NCBI GenBank assembly: GCA_015058015.1
Contig: SVDM01000003.1
Location: 124,001 to 188,000 of the forward strand
Reading direction: 5' to 3'
From: Lachnospiraceae bacterium
GTDB lineage: Bacteria > Bacillota > Clostridia > Lachnospirales > Lachnospiraceae
Length of the DNA stretch: 64,000 bases
Positions within the stretch are counted from its first letter, which is position 1. Every line of letters begins with the position of its first letter. A model generated the notes under the pieces. It made no database searches, was not told where the DNA came from, and saw nothing but the letters and a program-made list of their open reading frames with translations. Shown here piece after piece: positions 1 to 9,610 of this stretch. A program made the position numbers and the translations under genes.

Positions 1-453
1 TCCCGCTTTAACATATCCGCTTATGTAGCGAAGATACTCGTTTACGTCGTTAACAAAAAGCTTGGCCTTGTTCTCTGTGGGGATGTTATAGATTACAAGG
101 TATTTTTCTGCTTCCCCTCTAAGGAAGGCTTCTTCAAATCCCTTCTTGATTACAACAGCCGAATTAATATTGCTGGCGTATAATTCATCCTGAAGAGCTT
201 CCTTGTCAAAGGAGCTGACTGCCACCTTTTTATGAAGAGCATCTAAACTATCTGCAAATCCCTTACTAAGTTCAGAGTTATCCTCGTCCATAAGAGCGTA
301 CTTGCTCTTTTGATCCAGATACTGTGTGCCACTGCCTTCACCTCTCATGGGAATGATTATTCCAAAGAGGATTCCGATATACATTGCCACATATATAATC
401 ATCTGTCTTCTATTCGCCTTTAATAATTGAAAGAATAACTTAAATACTTGCAC
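1..453 (-). CDS. ABC-2 type transporter permease, partial (3' end beyond window)
   Basis: Minus-strand reading frame open from position 453 to the left edge, so only the N-terminal ~151 residues are present. The start is a GTG at 451-453 preceded by a GGAGGG ribosome binding site; it overlaps the end of the next permease gene by 14 bases, as in translationally coupled operons. The N-terminus (QVFKLFFQLLKANRRQ) is followed by a hydrophobic segment and then a soluble extracytoplasmic stretch, the layout of ABC-2/YhgE-type permease halves. With the permease at 440-1579 and the ATPase at 1601-2539 it would form a heterodimeric exporter. Substrate unknown; the divergent two-component system suggests an envelope-stress or antimicrobial-export role (inference). 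Confidence 0.75.
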   Translation of the reverse strand, partial: MQVFKLFFQLLKANRRQMIIYVAMYIGILFGIIIPMRGEGSGTQYLDQKSKYALMDEDNSELSKGFADSLDALHKKVAVSSFDKEALQDELYASNINSAVVIKKGFEEAFLRGEAEKYLVIYNIPTENKAKLFVNDVNEYLRYISGYVKAG

Positions 454-1579
454 CTTTTTCCCTCCTCAAGATCAAAAAGCTTATTACCAGTAATACTACT
501 GTCATGCCGCCTAAGATGGTCATGTTTCTGATATATCTGTCGTATGTATCGAACACATTAAGTGCGTAGAATGAATCCGATATAAGAACTGCCGGATTGA
601 TTCTGTTAAGAATGGGAATGTTGTGTTCCACCACATCCTTTATACCACCGGCACAAAGGTCTGCCATAACGCACATGGTCATGCTGATTGCCGTGCAAAG
701 ACCTGTCTTTCCGCCTCTGCTCATCTTGGGTATAGCCCCCAGGAATGTTCCAAGGGCAGATCCTACAGCAGTTCCTGCGATAACAACCGGTATCATAAGG
801 GCTATCTTGTCCCCGAAGTTTACTCCGATGCCTTTTAAGTAGAAGATGCTTACTATCTCAATGACAATCTGGCACATCCACATGGCCGAAAACTGTGCAA
901 TAGCCTGAACTCCCTTTGACTGATAAGCTACACTTCTTCTTTTGCCTAACTCTCCGGCTGCTAATGATATTTTCTCTGAGAATTCCAAAGCTACGTATGC
1001 ACTGAACATGCAGCTCATGGCTATGATTGCGTAAAAGTAGTTGGTGTACATATCAGAATTGCCGTTGGTTGTTTTAATTTCAACCGCATACTCTTTCTCT
1101 GTATCCGATAAAGTATCGATTACTTCCTGTATCTTAGTGGGGTCTTTCTTTGCTACTTCCTCTATTAAGTCCTTGGACTTGTTGTACTGCTCAACGATGC
1201 TTCTTACTATCTCCTGCTGGATATCCGATTTGATAACCCCCAGCTTAATATCTTTACCTTCGTAGATAACTGCTTCATAATCTCCGCCACCTACTCCGAT
1301 TTCAGCATCACTTTTTGTTGTATACTTCACTTCCAAAAGAGGTTCTCCCTCTTCGTCCTTCTTGGATAACTCCGTAAGAAGCTTTTCAAATGCCTCGTCC
1401 TCTTCTTCCCTTACAACAGCAACCTTTAATGTATGGAAGGTATGGTCCTTGTTGTAGAGGTTACCGAAGGCTGCGAACATGATGGTTCCCAGTGCCATGG
1501 GAAATATGATGGTCCATATGAGGGCCGTTTTATTTCGAAACATTGATTTCAATGCATATTTAAAACTATGGAAAAACAT
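440..1579 (-). CDS. ABC-2 type transporter permease
   Basis: 379-residue membrane protein. One N-terminal membrane helix (about residues 18-38) is followed by a large charged extracytoplasmic region (about 45-185), then about five hydrophobic helices (from about 187 to 372). This is the ABC2_membrane_3 topology used by heterodimeric exporters of small molecules or antimicrobials. It lies 21 bases downstream of the ATPase gene and overlaps the next permease gene by 14 bases, so the three genes form one operon. The substrate cannot be read from the sequence. Confidence 0.85.
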   Translation of the reverse strand: MFFHSFKYALKSMFRNKTALIWTIIFPMALGTIMFAAFGNLYNKDHTFHTLKVAVVREEEDEAFEKLLTELSKKDEEGEPLLEVKYTTKSDAEIGVGGGDYEAVIYEGKDIKLGVIKSDIQQEIVRSIVEQYNKSKDLIEEVAKKDPTKIQEVIDTLSDTEKEYAVEIKTTNGNSDMYTNYFYAIIAMSCMFSAYVALEFSEKISLAAGELGKRRSVAYQSKGVQAIAQFSAMWMCQIVIEIVSIFYLKGIGVNFGDKIALMIPVVIAGTAVGSALGTFLGAIPKMSRGGKTGLCTAISMTMCVMADLCAGGIKDVVEHNIPILNRINPAVLISDSFYALNVFDTYDRYIRNMTILGGMTVVLLVISFLILRREKGASI

Positions 1580-1600
1580 TTTTCTATAACCCCTCTCCCG

Positions 1601-2539
1601 TTAGTCTCTAAGTTCTGTTCCCGTAATCTCAAGGAATACATCGTTTAATGTAGGTAACTGTGAATGTACCTTTGAGAATCCGATGTTTCTTTCTTCCAGG
1701 TAATTTACAATGTGAACTATGTTGTTTCTTCCGCCGTCAAAGCCGATGGAGATTGTGGTGTCGTTGTAATCTACTGTATATACATGCTTGATTTCCCTAA
1801 TCTCTTTTAAGTTCTCCTCTGTAAGACCTGGAACGTCAATGGTAATGGTCTCTTTATTCTTAATCATCTGCTTTAATTCATCGTTAGTTCCGATGGCAAT
1901 GCTCTTGCCCTTGTCCATGATGAGGATTCTGTCGCAGATTTGCTCAACCTCTTCCATGTAGTGGGAGGTATATACGATTGTTGCTCCGTTAGCATTCAGC
2001 TCCTGGATACCTTCAAGAATCTTGTTACGGCTCTGGGGATCAACCGCTACCGTAGGCTCATCGAAGAATATAAGCTTTGGCTTGTGGGCGATACCGCAGG
2101 CGATATTAAGTCTTCTAAGAAGTCCGCCGGATAATTTCTTGGGATGGAACTTCTTGTAATCCTCAAGGCCTACGAATCTGATGGCGTCTTCTACATACTC
2201 TTTTCTGGTTTTCTTATCCTTAATATAGAGTCCGCAGAAGTAATCAATGTTTTCATATACTGTAAGTTCATCGAATACCGCTACATTCTGGAATACTACT
2301 CCGATGTCTCTTTTAATGTTGTATTTGGTGGGCTTCATATCTTCTCCGAAGATTTTGATGTCGCCTTTATCATAGGTAAGAAGAGAAAGAATACAATTCA
2401 TTGTTGTGGTCTTACCGGAACCGTTAGGTCCTAAGAGTCCGAATATCTCTCCCTCTTTGATTGAAAGTGTAAAATGGTCCAACGCCAAAAGTTCTTTATA
2501 ACGTTTTACCAGGTTGTTAACTTCTACTGCATTGCTCAT
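1601..2539 (-). CDS. ABC transporter ATP-binding protein
   Basis: 312-residue nucleotide-binding subunit. The Walker A motif GPNGSGKTT is near residue 37, the signature motif is a variant LSGGLLRR (near 137), and Walker B with the catalytic Glu is LIFFDEPT, followed by the H-loop (YTSHYMEEVEQ). The C-terminal ~90 residues form the DrrA/CcmA-type extension common in ABC-2 drug exporters. ATG start with AAAGGAG upstream. It energises the two permeases encoded downstream. Divergent from the histidine kinase/regulator pair, which probably controls it (inference from gene order). The Ala in the D-loop neighbourhood (TVAVDP, where TVGLDP is usual) is a mild deviation. Confidence 0.93.
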   Translation of the reverse strand: MSNAVEVNNLVKRYKELLALDHFTLSIKEGEIFGLLGPNGSGKTTTMNCILSLLTYDKGDIKIFGEDMKPTKYNIKRDIGVVFQNVAVFDELTVYENIDYFCGLYIKDKKTRKEYVEDAIRFVGLEDYKKFHPKKLSGGLLRRLNIACGIAHKPKLIFFDEPTVAVDPQSRNKILEGIQELNANGATIVYTSHYMEEVEQICDRILIMDKGKSIAIGTNDELKQMIKNKETITIDVPGLTEENLKEIREIKHVYTVDYNDTTISIGFDGGRNNIVHIVNYLEERNIGFSKVHSQLPTLNDVFLEITGTELRD

Positions 2540-2569
2540 GTCTAGTCTCCTTTTATAAATTAAATTTGG

Positions 2570-2597
2570 TTGCTTATCTTGTTTGCAAGTCTATAAT
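2570..2597 (+). promoter_or_regulatory. Possible upstream sigma-A promoter in the ABC/two-component intergenic region
   Basis: TTGCTT (2570-2575), 16-base spacer, perfect TATAAT (2592-2597) on the plus strand. It would give a leader of about 115 bases before the kinase gene. A second, closer promoter lies at 2645-2672. Confidence 0.4.
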
Positions 2598-2644
2598 ACG
2601 ATATGGGTGAGGACTATCACAGTGTCAGCCGTCACTTCATAAGA

Positions 2645-2672
2645 TGACAAATGTCACATCATGGTTTATACT
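2645..2672 (+). promoter_or_regulatory. Promoter of the two-component operon with palindrome over the -35 box
   Basis: TGACAA (2645-2650), 16-base spacer and TATACT (2667-2672) lie about 46 bases before the kinase start. The perfect palindrome TGACAAATGTCA (2645-2656) covers the -35 hexamer, and GTCA half-sites recur just upstream. It is a plausible binding site for the NarL-type regulator encoded in the operon, but no consensus is available to confirm this. Confidence 0.45.
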
Positions 2673-2717
2673 TTTTTTGTGGGCGTAAGACCCAAGTAAT
2701 ACAGTATGGAGAATACT

Positions 2718-3818
2718 ATGGGAAAGCATATATACCGGGCCGCCATCCTGGTCCTTTGCATCGTATTATATATAGAACGTTATTCCTTTGGCAGTGTCGA
2801 CGTTGCCTGTTTACTGGTTGGGGTTTTAGCTTCCTATATAGACCTTATATTAGAAGGATTCGTTCACTTCACTGATGGAAAAAGAATCAATAGTATTGTT
2901 AAAGAAGGTTTGCTGTGCGTATTTTGCGTAGGCGCTCTCCTTACCCCCAGACTCTACTATTTTCTGCCTCTTACAGGGCTATGCTCCGTAATCTTAAACT
3001 TGCGGGTTTCATTTGTCCTTGAGATAGTGGCCTTAGGATATAACTTCCTTATCGATATGAATTCCACTAACCTTCTTCCCATCATAGTATTTGTTATAGC
3101 CGTAATCGGTTCGCAGTTTTTCGAAACCAACGAGCGCTACAGCTCCACAATTAAGAAGGAAAGGGATTATTCGAGAGAATACGAGATGCTCCTTGAGGAG
3201 AGAAATGCCGCACTGATTCGTCAGCAGGACGATATGGTATACACTGCCACTCTTCAGGAGAGAAACCGTATCGCAAGGGAGATTCACGATAATGTAGGCC
3301 ATATGCTTACCAGATCTATCCTGCAGCTTGGCGCCATCAAAGTCATCAACAAAGATGAAAGATTAGCTGCTCCCATAGATGATCTGGCCGAAACTCTTAA
3401 TTTGGCCATGACTAATATAAGAACTTCCGTCCACGACCTCCACGACGAATCGGTAGATCTATATTCTGTAGTAGAAGATCTCGCCAGTTCAACGGAAGGC
3501 TTTGACGTAAAACTATCCTATGATATGGGGGATAAGGTTCCCAGGGATATAAAATACGCCTTTATTGCCATAGTGAAGGAAGGCATCAACAATGCCCTTA
3601 AACACAGCAACGGCGACACAATCCATATCACCATGGTGGAACAGCCTGCTTTTTACCAGCTGATAATATCCGACAACGGAAGGGACATTGATATTAACTA
3701 CACTTCCGGTATCGGACTTACCAATATAAAAGACCGTGTCAAACAGATTCACGGCAATATCAGAATTACCACGGATTCCGGTTTTACCATCCTGGTATCC
3801 GTTATGAAAAATAAGTGA
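2718..3818 (+). CDS. NarL-family sensor histidine kinase (HisKA_3)
   Basis: 366-residue membrane sensor kinase. Start chosen at the ATG at 2718, which has GGAG six bases upstream; the ATG at 2706 overlaps that site. The N-terminal ~140 residues are hydrophobic with about five or six membrane segments and no large external domain, as in DesK-like intramembrane sensors. A coiled coil leads to the phosphoacceptor motif RNRIAREIHDNVGHML (His near residue 192). A HATPase_c domain ends the protein (N-box with NALKHS, G-box with GIGLTNIKDRV). The gene overlaps the response-regulator reading frame. It probably phosphorylates the next gene product and regulates the divergent ABC exporter (inference). 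Confidence 0.9.
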   Translation: MGKHIYRAAILVLCIVLYIERYSFGSVDVACLLVGVLASYIDLILEGFVHFTDGKRINSIVKEGLLCVFCVGALLTPRLYYFLPLTGLCSVILNLRVSFVLEIVALGYNFLIDMNSTNLLPIIVFVIAVIGSQFFETNERYSSTIKKERDYSREYEMLLEERNAALIRQQDDMVYTATLQERNRIAREIHDNVGHMLTRSILQLGAIKVINKDERLAAPIDDLAETLNLAMTNIRTSVHDLHDESVDLYSVVEDLASSTEGFDVKLSYDMGDKVPRDIKYAFIAIVKEGINNALKHSNGDTIHITMVEQPAFYQLIISDNGRDIDINYTSGIGLTNIKDRVKQIHGNIRITTDSGFTILVSVMKNK

Positions 3819-3826
3819 GGTTACGT

Positions 3827-4450
3827 ATGAGAATTGTAATTGTAGACGACGATTCCCTGGTGGGACTGTCATTAAAGACCATATTAGAAGCAACATCAGG
3901 TTACGAAGTGGTAGCCCTGGGTAAAGACGGCACTGAGGCCATAGAGCTTTATGACAAACATGGCCCCGACATCCTCCTTATGGATATTCAGATGAAGGAA
4001 ATGAACGGGTTGGACGCTGCATCGGTTATCCTAAAAAACCACCCGGATGCCAGAATCCTTCTGCTTACCACCTTTTCCGATGATGAGTACATTGTTAAAG
4101 CCCTTCGCATCGGAGCAAAGGGCTATATTCTAAAACAAAACTTTGATTCTATTCTTCCTGCCATATCGGCAGTATGTAACGGTCAAACTGTCTTTGGTGA
4201 CGAGATAATGAACAAGATTCCCTCTCTCATCTCCTCTGAAGCCACCACAACTTCTTATAAAGATTTTGATCTCTCGGAAAAAGAGTTCAATATTATTAAG
4301 CTGGTTGCAGATGGCCTTAATAATAAAGAGATTGCTGAGAGTCTCTTCCTGGGGGAAGGTACTGTTCGCAACTATATCTCCACCATATTGGAGAAGTTAG
4401 ACCTTCGGGACCGTACCCAGCTGGCAGTCTTCTACTACAAGAACTTCTAA
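3827..4450 (+). CDS. NarL/LuxR-family response regulator
   Basis: 207-residue response regulator. The receiver domain occupies about residues 1-120 with acidic pocket VDDD, phosphoacceptor Asp in DILLMDIQM and conserved Lys in GAKGYILKQ. A GerE/LuxR helix-turn-helix follows (about 140-200: SEKEFNIIKLVADGLNNKEI, then GTVRNYISTI). The ATG at 3827 is preferred because GAGG (3817-3820) lies seven bases upstream; a GTG at 3815 overlapping the kinase stop is the alternative. Cognate partner of the upstream kinase. Confidence 0.92.
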   Translation: MRIVIVDDDSLVGLSLKTILEATSGYEVVALGKDGTEAIELYDKHGPDILLMDIQMKEMNGLDAASVILKNHPDARILLLTTFSDDEYIVKALRIGAKGYILKQNFDSILPAISAVCNGQTVFGDEIMNKIPSLISSEATTTSYKDFDLSEKEFNIIKLVADGLNNKEIAESLFLGEGTVRNYISTILEKLDLRDRTQLAVFYYKNF

Positions 4451-4460
4451 GCCGGCTGCA

Positions 4461-4970
4461 TTAGCGTGCCATCAGCATGGTTATCTCGCCGATATAGAGG
4501 GTATGATAATCCCCGTCTTTATAGAACTTCTCATCTATCTCCATATCCGCAAACTGATCTTTGGTCAGAGGTGTGGCTGATAGTTTCTTGCATATACAGA
4601 CGAAGTAACTCTCGTCCATATAAGGTGTACCCTCATAGAATTCCACATGCATTCTGGCATTGGCTATCTTATCTTCGTCACGACCTGACACCTGTCCCAG
4701 ATATTTCAGAGCAGAATGCTGGTTCTTGTCAAAGAAGCAGATGGAGAAAGTATCATGCTTATCAAGGAACTCCTTGGTATAGCGACTTTCCCTAACAACT
4801 ACAAAAGCACAGTTTTTATTCCACATAACTCCTGCGGCACCCCAGCCACCGGTCATGGTATTAACTTTATTCTCATCACCGGCGGTGATTAAGAACCAAT
4901 CCTTACTTATCTTAGTAAAAGGATTGAATTCGGCAAAATCCAGGTCAATGGGTTGAAAAGCGTGTTTCAT
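4461..4970 (-). CDS. Flavin reductase-like FMN-binding protein
   Basis: 169-residue protein of the flavin reductase-like (split-barrel FMN-binding) family. Visible family features are the N-terminal WFLITAGDENKVNTMTGGWG segment, where flavin reductases carry their S/T-T-G-W-G FMN-phosphate loop, and the later TFSICFFD strand. Start at the ATG at 4970, which has GGAGG eight bases upstream; a GTG three codons earlier overlaps that site. Such proteins transfer electrons between NAD(P)H, FMN and acceptors; the partner is unknown. Last gene of a long minus-strand series, 17 bases downstream of the GH5 gene. Confidence 0.8.
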   Translation of the reverse strand: MKHAFQPIDLDFAEFNPFTKISKDWFLITAGDENKVNTMTGGWGAAGVMWNKNCAFVVVRESRYTKEFLDKHDTFSICFFDKNQHSALKYLGQVSGRDEDKIANARMHVEFYEGTPYMDESYFVCICKKLSATPLTKDQFADMEIDEKFYKDGDYHTLYIGEITMLMAR

Positions 4971-4987
4971 AAAAGTCACCTCCGATA

Positions 4988-6049
4988 TTATTTTGCTCCC
5001 AAGACGTTCTTAAGCCATTTTCCCTCCTGACTTAAGTCCGAATCGGCGAATCCACTAGTCTTACTGCAACCACTGCTTATAAGAGCGGAGCTTTCCGCCT
5101 TATTAGACAGATTCCAGCAGACATAACTTACTTTGTATCTGTTCATGGTCTCCACCCACTTGTTGGCAGAGTCCTCATCTATTGCCCCGTTTCCGGATGC
5201 ATCGCATATTCCAAACTCCGATACAAACACAGGAAGTCCGGAATCAATTGCCTGTGTCATTCTGTTACGCAAATCCTCCTTGTGGGTTGCTGCGTAAAAA
5301 TGAAGGGTATACATGACATTTTGGAAGGAAAGGGGCTTTGCTGCCGCCTTGTCCACTTCCTGACTCCAGTTAGGAGTTCCTACTATAATAACGGAATCAG
5401 GTGAATTGGCCCTGATAACCGGTATAACCTCGTTGGCATAGGCTGTAATCTGATTCCAATTTGCCCCGTTACAAGGCTCGTTACATATCTCATACAAGAC
5501 GTTTGGATTAGAAGCATATTCCTTACTCATCTCCGCAAAGAATTCCTTGGCTTCTGCCACGTGTCTGTTGGGGTCGCCTTCATTTAATACATGCCAGTCA
5601 ATTATTACGTACATATCATTGGTCGTAGCGAAAGATACACCCTTACGTATCAGACCCTTTAACTCTTCTTTGTTGCCCCCTGAGCAATATCCGCCGTTCT
5701 CCTCCGTATACATGGCCAAGCGGAATACATTGGCTCCCCAGCCTTTTAGTTCCTTGACACAAGCTTCATTTACGTACTGAGGAAACCAGGCCAATCCATG
5801 GGTGCTGATTCCCTTTAATTGAACGGGATTGCCATTTAAGTCACACAACTGGGTACCTACAACCTTAAGCCCTTTATCGGGTGTTGTCGGCTCAGCGGAA
5901 GAAGCCTCACTACTCCCCTGCGAAGGAGAAGACGTGGTCTCCGGTTGCGATGCCTTAGAGCTGCTTTGAGTATTACCTCCGGCACATCCCATAAGCCCGA
6001 GACTAAGAATTATGCTTAGTCCCACTGCAAATACTCCCCTTATTTTCAT
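4988..6049 (-). CDS. Glycoside hydrolase family 5 endoglucanase-like lipoprotein
   Basis: 353-residue exported lipoprotein. The signal peptide ends in a lipobox (LGLMGCAGG, Cys 22), followed by a Ser/Thr/Pro-rich linker (about 25-58) and a GH5 catalytic domain (about 63-350). Family marks: GISTHGLAWFP at the start of the barrel, VIIDWHVL, the acid/base Glu in YEICNEP and the nucleophile Glu in VFVSEFGICD. Most like GH5 subfamily 2 endo-beta-1,4-glucanases, hence cellulose or beta-glucan cleavage at the cell surface. No carbohydrate-binding module. RBS AAGGGG precedes the ATG. Confidence 0.9.
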   Translation of the reverse strand: MKIRGVFAVGLSIILSLGLMGCAGGNTQSSSKASQPETTSSPSQGSSEASSAEPTTPDKGLKVVGTQLCDLNGNPVQLKGISTHGLAWFPQYVNEACVKELKGWGANVFRLAMYTEENGGYCSGGNKEELKGLIRKGVSFATTNDMYVIIDWHVLNEGDPNRHVAEAKEFFAEMSKEYASNPNVLYEICNEPCNGANWNQITAYANEVIPVIRANSPDSVIIVGTPNWSQEVDKAAAKPLSFQNVMYTLHFYAATHKEDLRNRMTQAIDSGLPVFVSEFGICDASGNGAIDEDSANKWVETMNRYKVSYVCWNLSNKAESSALISSGCSKTSGFADSDLSQEGKWLKNVLGAK

Positions 6050-6078
6050 ATTGAAACCCCTTAGTATATTATTTTCAA

Positions 6079-6807
6079 CTAATCTCTTCTTCTGCCACCT
6101 GTAATGGCAATAAGACGAATAAGTTGAAGTATAGACGATAATAATGCTGCCACATATGTCATGGCTGCTGCGCTAAGAACGCTTTTTACACCCTTGTATT
6201 CATACTCGTTAGCGGCTATCTGTCCGTCACCGATTATCTGCAATGCTCGTCTTGATGCATTAAACTCCACCGGAAGGGTGATAATCTGAAATATAATTAC
6301 AAAGCAGAAGAACAATACTCCTAAGTCTGCAAGTCCCATAATACCTGTAATCCATCCTATAAGTATAATAGGCCAGTATAACATGGACCCAAACCTTGCC
6401 ACGGGAACCGCCGCCGAACGAAGGGCCAATGGTGCATATCCTTTGGCATGTTGAATGGCATGTCCGCATTCATGGGCCGCTACTCCCATAGCCGCAACAC
6501 TTGCCACATCATAAACCTCCGGTGACAGCCTGAGAACCTGCGTCCCCGGATCATAATGGTCTGAAAGCCTCCCGGACACGCGCTCGATACGAACGTAGTT
6601 AAGACCGGCGTTACGAAGAATAATCTCCGCCACATCTCTTCCCGTTAAGCCTCTGGCATTGGCAATTCTGCTGTATTTTCTAAAAGCCGAATTTACTCTG
6701 GCAGAAGCGATAAGGCAAATCACCACACCTGCCAGTAACAAAAGGTAAGTCCAGTCAAACATAAAACCTATGCGACTGTTACCCAAACCGTACATACTGA
6801 AATTCAT
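6079..6807 (-). CDS. YugP-type membrane zinc metallopeptidase
   Basis: 242-residue membrane peptidase of the neutral zinc metallopeptidase (Zn_peptidase_2/YugP) family. The zinc motif is HECGH (in AAHECGHAIQHA, near residue 109), flanked by an N-terminal membrane helix (about 14-34) and three C-terminal helices (about 135-235). Start set at the ATG at 6807, seven bases after GGAG; the reading frame also has a TTG four codons upstream that overlaps this site. Substrate unknown; the protein family is almost universal in Firmicutes. The gene upstream (6821-7408) is 13 bases away and probably co-transcribed. Confidence 0.88.
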   Translation of the reverse strand: MNFSMYGLGNSRIGFMFDWTYLLLLAGVVICLIASARVNSAFRKYSRIANARGLTGRDVAEIILRNAGLNYVRIERVSGRLSDHYDPGTQVLRLSPEVYDVASVAAMGVAAHECGHAIQHAKGYAPLALRSAAVPVARFGSMLYWPIILIGWITGIMGLADLGVLFFCFVIIFQIITLPVEFNASRRALQIIGDGQIAANEYEYKGVKSVLSAAAMTYVAALLSSILQLIRLIAITGGRRRD

Positions 6808-6820
6808 AGTAATCTCCAAT

Positions 6821-7408
6821 CTAAATTGCGTTTATTCCGCTAAGGAGGGTATTGATAAGTATCATAACCACTACCCCTGAGAATATACATATAACACCCA
6901 GAATAAGAAGAAGTCTGTTTCTTCCTCCCTCTTCATTCAAAGAAGGCTGGGGAACCTTAGGCTCCTCCACCACAACGATGCCGGCTTCCTTGTTCTGCTC
7001 TTGCATAGCGCGCTTAGCATCGTATTCATCCGCCATATCCTGTAGCTTCTTGCCGCCCATGGACTTACGAATAAGAACTATGCCTAATATAATCCAGGCA
7101 ATAACAAAGATGTACATGCCCACCATAACCAGAACACCCGGATTACGGTTACCGAAGGCCATAATGGTTATACCGATAACCAGAAGGGAGATTCCCACAA
7201 AGGTAAAGAGCAGCATAACCGGTGTCTCTTTAACTTTTCTCTTATATACAACCTGAGGAATAAAGGAAATCATAATAAATATTATTCCTATTACAGCCAG
7301 GAAAAATGCCCTTGCCGCCAAAAGAGCGGACAAAATAGCCAAAATAATCGCTCCCGCTATAATACCCAAATATACCTTCTTACCCTTTGACATATCTCTA
7401 AATCCCAT
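6821..7408 (-). CDS. Conserved multi-pass membrane protein, function unknown
   Basis: 195-residue protein with five hydrophobic segments: two near the N-terminus (about 10-50), two in the middle (about 65-110) and one near the C-terminus (about 168-190). Between the last two there is a charged cytoplasmic loop rich in Glu, Lys and Gln. I do not recognise a family. The ATG at 7408 is chosen because GGAGG lies directly upstream; an ATG four codons earlier contains this site. It sits between the hybrid kinase gene and the zinc peptidase gene, 26 and 13 bases away. Confidence 0.7.
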   Translation of the reverse strand: MGFRDMSKGKKVYLGIIAGAIILAILSALLAARAFFLAVIGIIFIMISFIPQVVYKRKVKETPVMLLFTFVGISLLVIGITIMAFGNRNPGVLVMVGMYIFVIAWIILGIVLIRKSMGGKKLQDMADEYDAKRAMQEQNKEAGIVVVEEPKVPQPSLNEEGGRNRLLLILGVICIFSGVVVMILINTLLSGINAI

Positions 7409-7434
7409 AGCATCCTCCATTTACTTTTATATGA

Positions 7435-9552
7435 TTACTTATTATATACCTTTTGCAGCGCATCGAACAATTTTTTAAACTCTATGGGCTTGGGAACATG
7501 ATCGTTCATTCCTGCCTGCAGCGCCTTTTCTCTATCCTCCTCAAAGGCATTGGCCGTCATGGCAATAATGGGAATGGACGCAAGCTCCGGATTATCCAGT
7601 GCCCTGATGGTCCTTGTCGCCTCGTAACCGTCCATAATGGGCATCTGGATGTCCATAAGAACACAGTCGTAGTACCCGGGGGTGGAATGTCTGATCTTCT
7701 CAACTGCCAGACTGCCATCCTCCGCCGTCTCAATTACAAATCCCACTTCTTCCAAAATGGTCCGGGCAATTTCCATATTCATCTCATTATCTTCAACCAA
7801 AAGGATTCTGCTGCCAACGAAGGATTCCTCACCCCTTGTTGCTTCTTCTTCCATAACCTCATCAGCGCAGTTTCTCATGGTAAATATCATGGTAACCTTA
7901 GTTCCCACACCCTTACGGGATTCTATATCGATGGTTCCGTTAAGAAGCTCTACAAGCTTTTTAACAATAGACATTCCAAGTCCGGTACCTTCTATACCGC
8001 TTACGGTGGTATTTCTCTCTCTGGCAAATGTATCGAATATCTGTGACAAGAACTCCTCACTCATACCGATTCCGTCATCTTCTACTTCAATCCTATATAC
8101 AGAAGACTCCTCCGGGCTGTTGTCAAGCTGGTTAAGCCTGATATCCACATGCCCGTCTTCCGATGTATACTTGATGGCATTACTTACGACATTCATCATT
8201 ACCTCGTTAATATGAACTATGTCTCCGTATACACACCTCCTGGAGATATCCCCCACCTCAAGATTTAGCTTAACCTTGTTAGAACCGGCCAGCGAGCGGC
8301 ACATAATAAGAATCTCTTCCATGCAGGACACAATATCCATGGGCTTTTCAGTGATGGTTACATTGCCGGTTTCAATTCGAGCCATATCAAGGACATCATT
8401 GATAATCTCTAAGAGATGGAGTCCCGATACACTAATCTTATCCAGACAATCCCTGACTCTTTCCGTATCTTCCATGTGTCTCTTGGCAATATCCGTATAA
8501 CCCATAATAGCGTTCATGGGGGTTCTGATATCATGAGACATATTAAAGAGGAAGGTGGTCTTGGCCTTCTCTGCCTGCTCCGCCTTAATAAGGCGTTCCT
8601 GCAGTACTACTCTGTCAATCTCCGCTAATGTATCCCGAAGTATCCATATAAAGTAAATAGTAAGAACAAGGGCTATTATGGTTCCAAAAGCGAAGAATAT
8701 GTTCTTAATAGCCGAGGAATTGGCAAATACCTTGCTTTCTTCCACATAGGTGGTAACAATCCAGTTAAATTGGAAGGAAGGCATATAACTCATATAGATT
8801 CGCTCTTGTGTTCCCGAATCAATGAATACCAGCCTGTTCTCCTCACCGCCTTTAAGCCCCTTTATTACCTCTGCAGGCTTCTTATCTACAATATAGTTCT
8901 CGTTAAAGAATTCTTCCACTGTTGAGTAGTTCTTGTCGTGACCGGTATCAAACACTATCTCTCCCGTGTTTCGGTCCGCAACCATAACTTTCATGTCTCC
9001 CTTGAAACTGAAGTTGCTAACAGTGGTACTTAATTGTTCCGGATCGATAAACTTTATCACCAAAGCTTGATTCAGACCGTATTCCGTTACGGGGACAACA
9101 CAATATACCACATCCTTACCCGGATCCAATATATCCTTTTCTATTCCTGTAAAGTAGGGTTTGTTGGAGGCAAATTGCCTGTAAAAGCTCCCATTATCCA
9201 AGGTCACCAATTCACCGTCTGAATCAATCATGGTACCGTCCGGGAATAAAAGCCTTATGGGGGCAGTAGTAACACCGGTCTTAGCCTTGCCAATCTGGGC
9301 TCTAACCTCTTCACCTTTCATATCATCCATCGTCCCTATTATATTGGCCAGCCCTTTAAGGGCACCTACTTCACCGTGCATCTTCGAGGAAAACTGGTCA
9401 TTAACATCACAGGATGCATCATAAAGCCTGTTCCAGCATTGATCTAAGGATAAATCGTATACCTGATACCCCATGGTTGAAGAAAGCATACCTAATACTG
9501 CTATCAAAATAAACGTAGCAAGGATTCTTCGCTTATTGGATATGCCGCTCAT
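7435..9552 (-). CDS. Membrane hybrid histidine kinase (sensor - HisKA - HATPase - REC)
   Basis: 705 residues. A membrane helix at about 10-28 and another at about 283-303 enclose a ~250-residue extracytoplasmic sensor that looks like a Cache domain ([13 protein letters not shown], later VFDTGHDKN). A coiled coil leads to HisKA ([20 protein letters not shown], His near 338), HATPase_c ([10 protein letters not shown], later [12 protein letters not shown]) and a C-terminal receiver ([10 protein letters not shown] near 582; phosphoacceptor in [12 protein letters not shown]). There is no Hpt or output domain, so phosphate must pass to a protein encoded elsewhere. Closely resembles the kinase at 17107-19125 from HisKA onward. 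Ligand unknown. Confidence 0.93.
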   Translation of the reverse strand: MSGISNKRRILATFILIAVLGMLSSTMGYQVYDLSLDQCWNRLYDASCDVNDQFSSKMHGEVGALKGLANIIGTMDDMKGEEVRAQIGKAKTGVTTAPIRLLFPDGTMIDSDGELVTLDNGSFYRQFASNKPYFTGIEKDILDPGKDVVYCVVPVTEYGLNQALVIKFIDPEQLSTTVSNFSFKGDMKVMVADRNTGEIVFDTGHDKNYSTVEEFFNENYIVDKKPAEVIKGLKGGEENRLVFIDSGTQERIYMSYMPSFQFNWIVTTYVEESKVFANSSAIKNIFFAFGTIIALVLTIYFIWILRDTLAEIDRVVLQERLIKAEQAEKAKTTFLFNMSHDIRTPMNAIMGYTDIAKRHMEDTERVRDCLDKISVSGLHLLEIINDVLDMARIETGNVTITEKPMDIVSCMEEILIMCRSLAGSNKVKLNLEVGDISRRCVYGDIVHINEVMMNVVSNAIKYTSEDGHVDIRLNQLDNSPEESSVYRIEVEDDGIGMSEEFLSQIFDTFARERNTTVSGIEGTGLGMSIVKKLVELLNGTIDIESRKGVGTKVTMIFTMRNCADEVMEEEATRGEESFVGSRILLVEDNEMNMEIARTILEEVGFVIETAEDGSLAVEKIRHSTPGYYDCVLMDIQMPIMDGYEATRTIRALDNPELASIPIIAMTANAFEEDREKALQAGMNDHVPKPIEFKKLFDALQKVYNK

Positions 9553-9586
9553 TCTTTTCCTCCCAAACAGTCTTTATACAAACGCA

Positions 9587-9604
9587 GAGGGTGTAATCAC
9601 CCTC
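9587..9604 (-). terminator. Weak hairpin between synthetase and hybrid kinase genes
   Basis: Seven-base-pair stem GAGGGTG/CACCCTC with a four-base loop, downstream of the RelA/SpoT-type gene on the minus strand. The run that follows (CTGCGTTTG) is poor in T, so termination would be partial at best. Confidence 0.3.
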
Positions 9605-9610
9605 CACTGA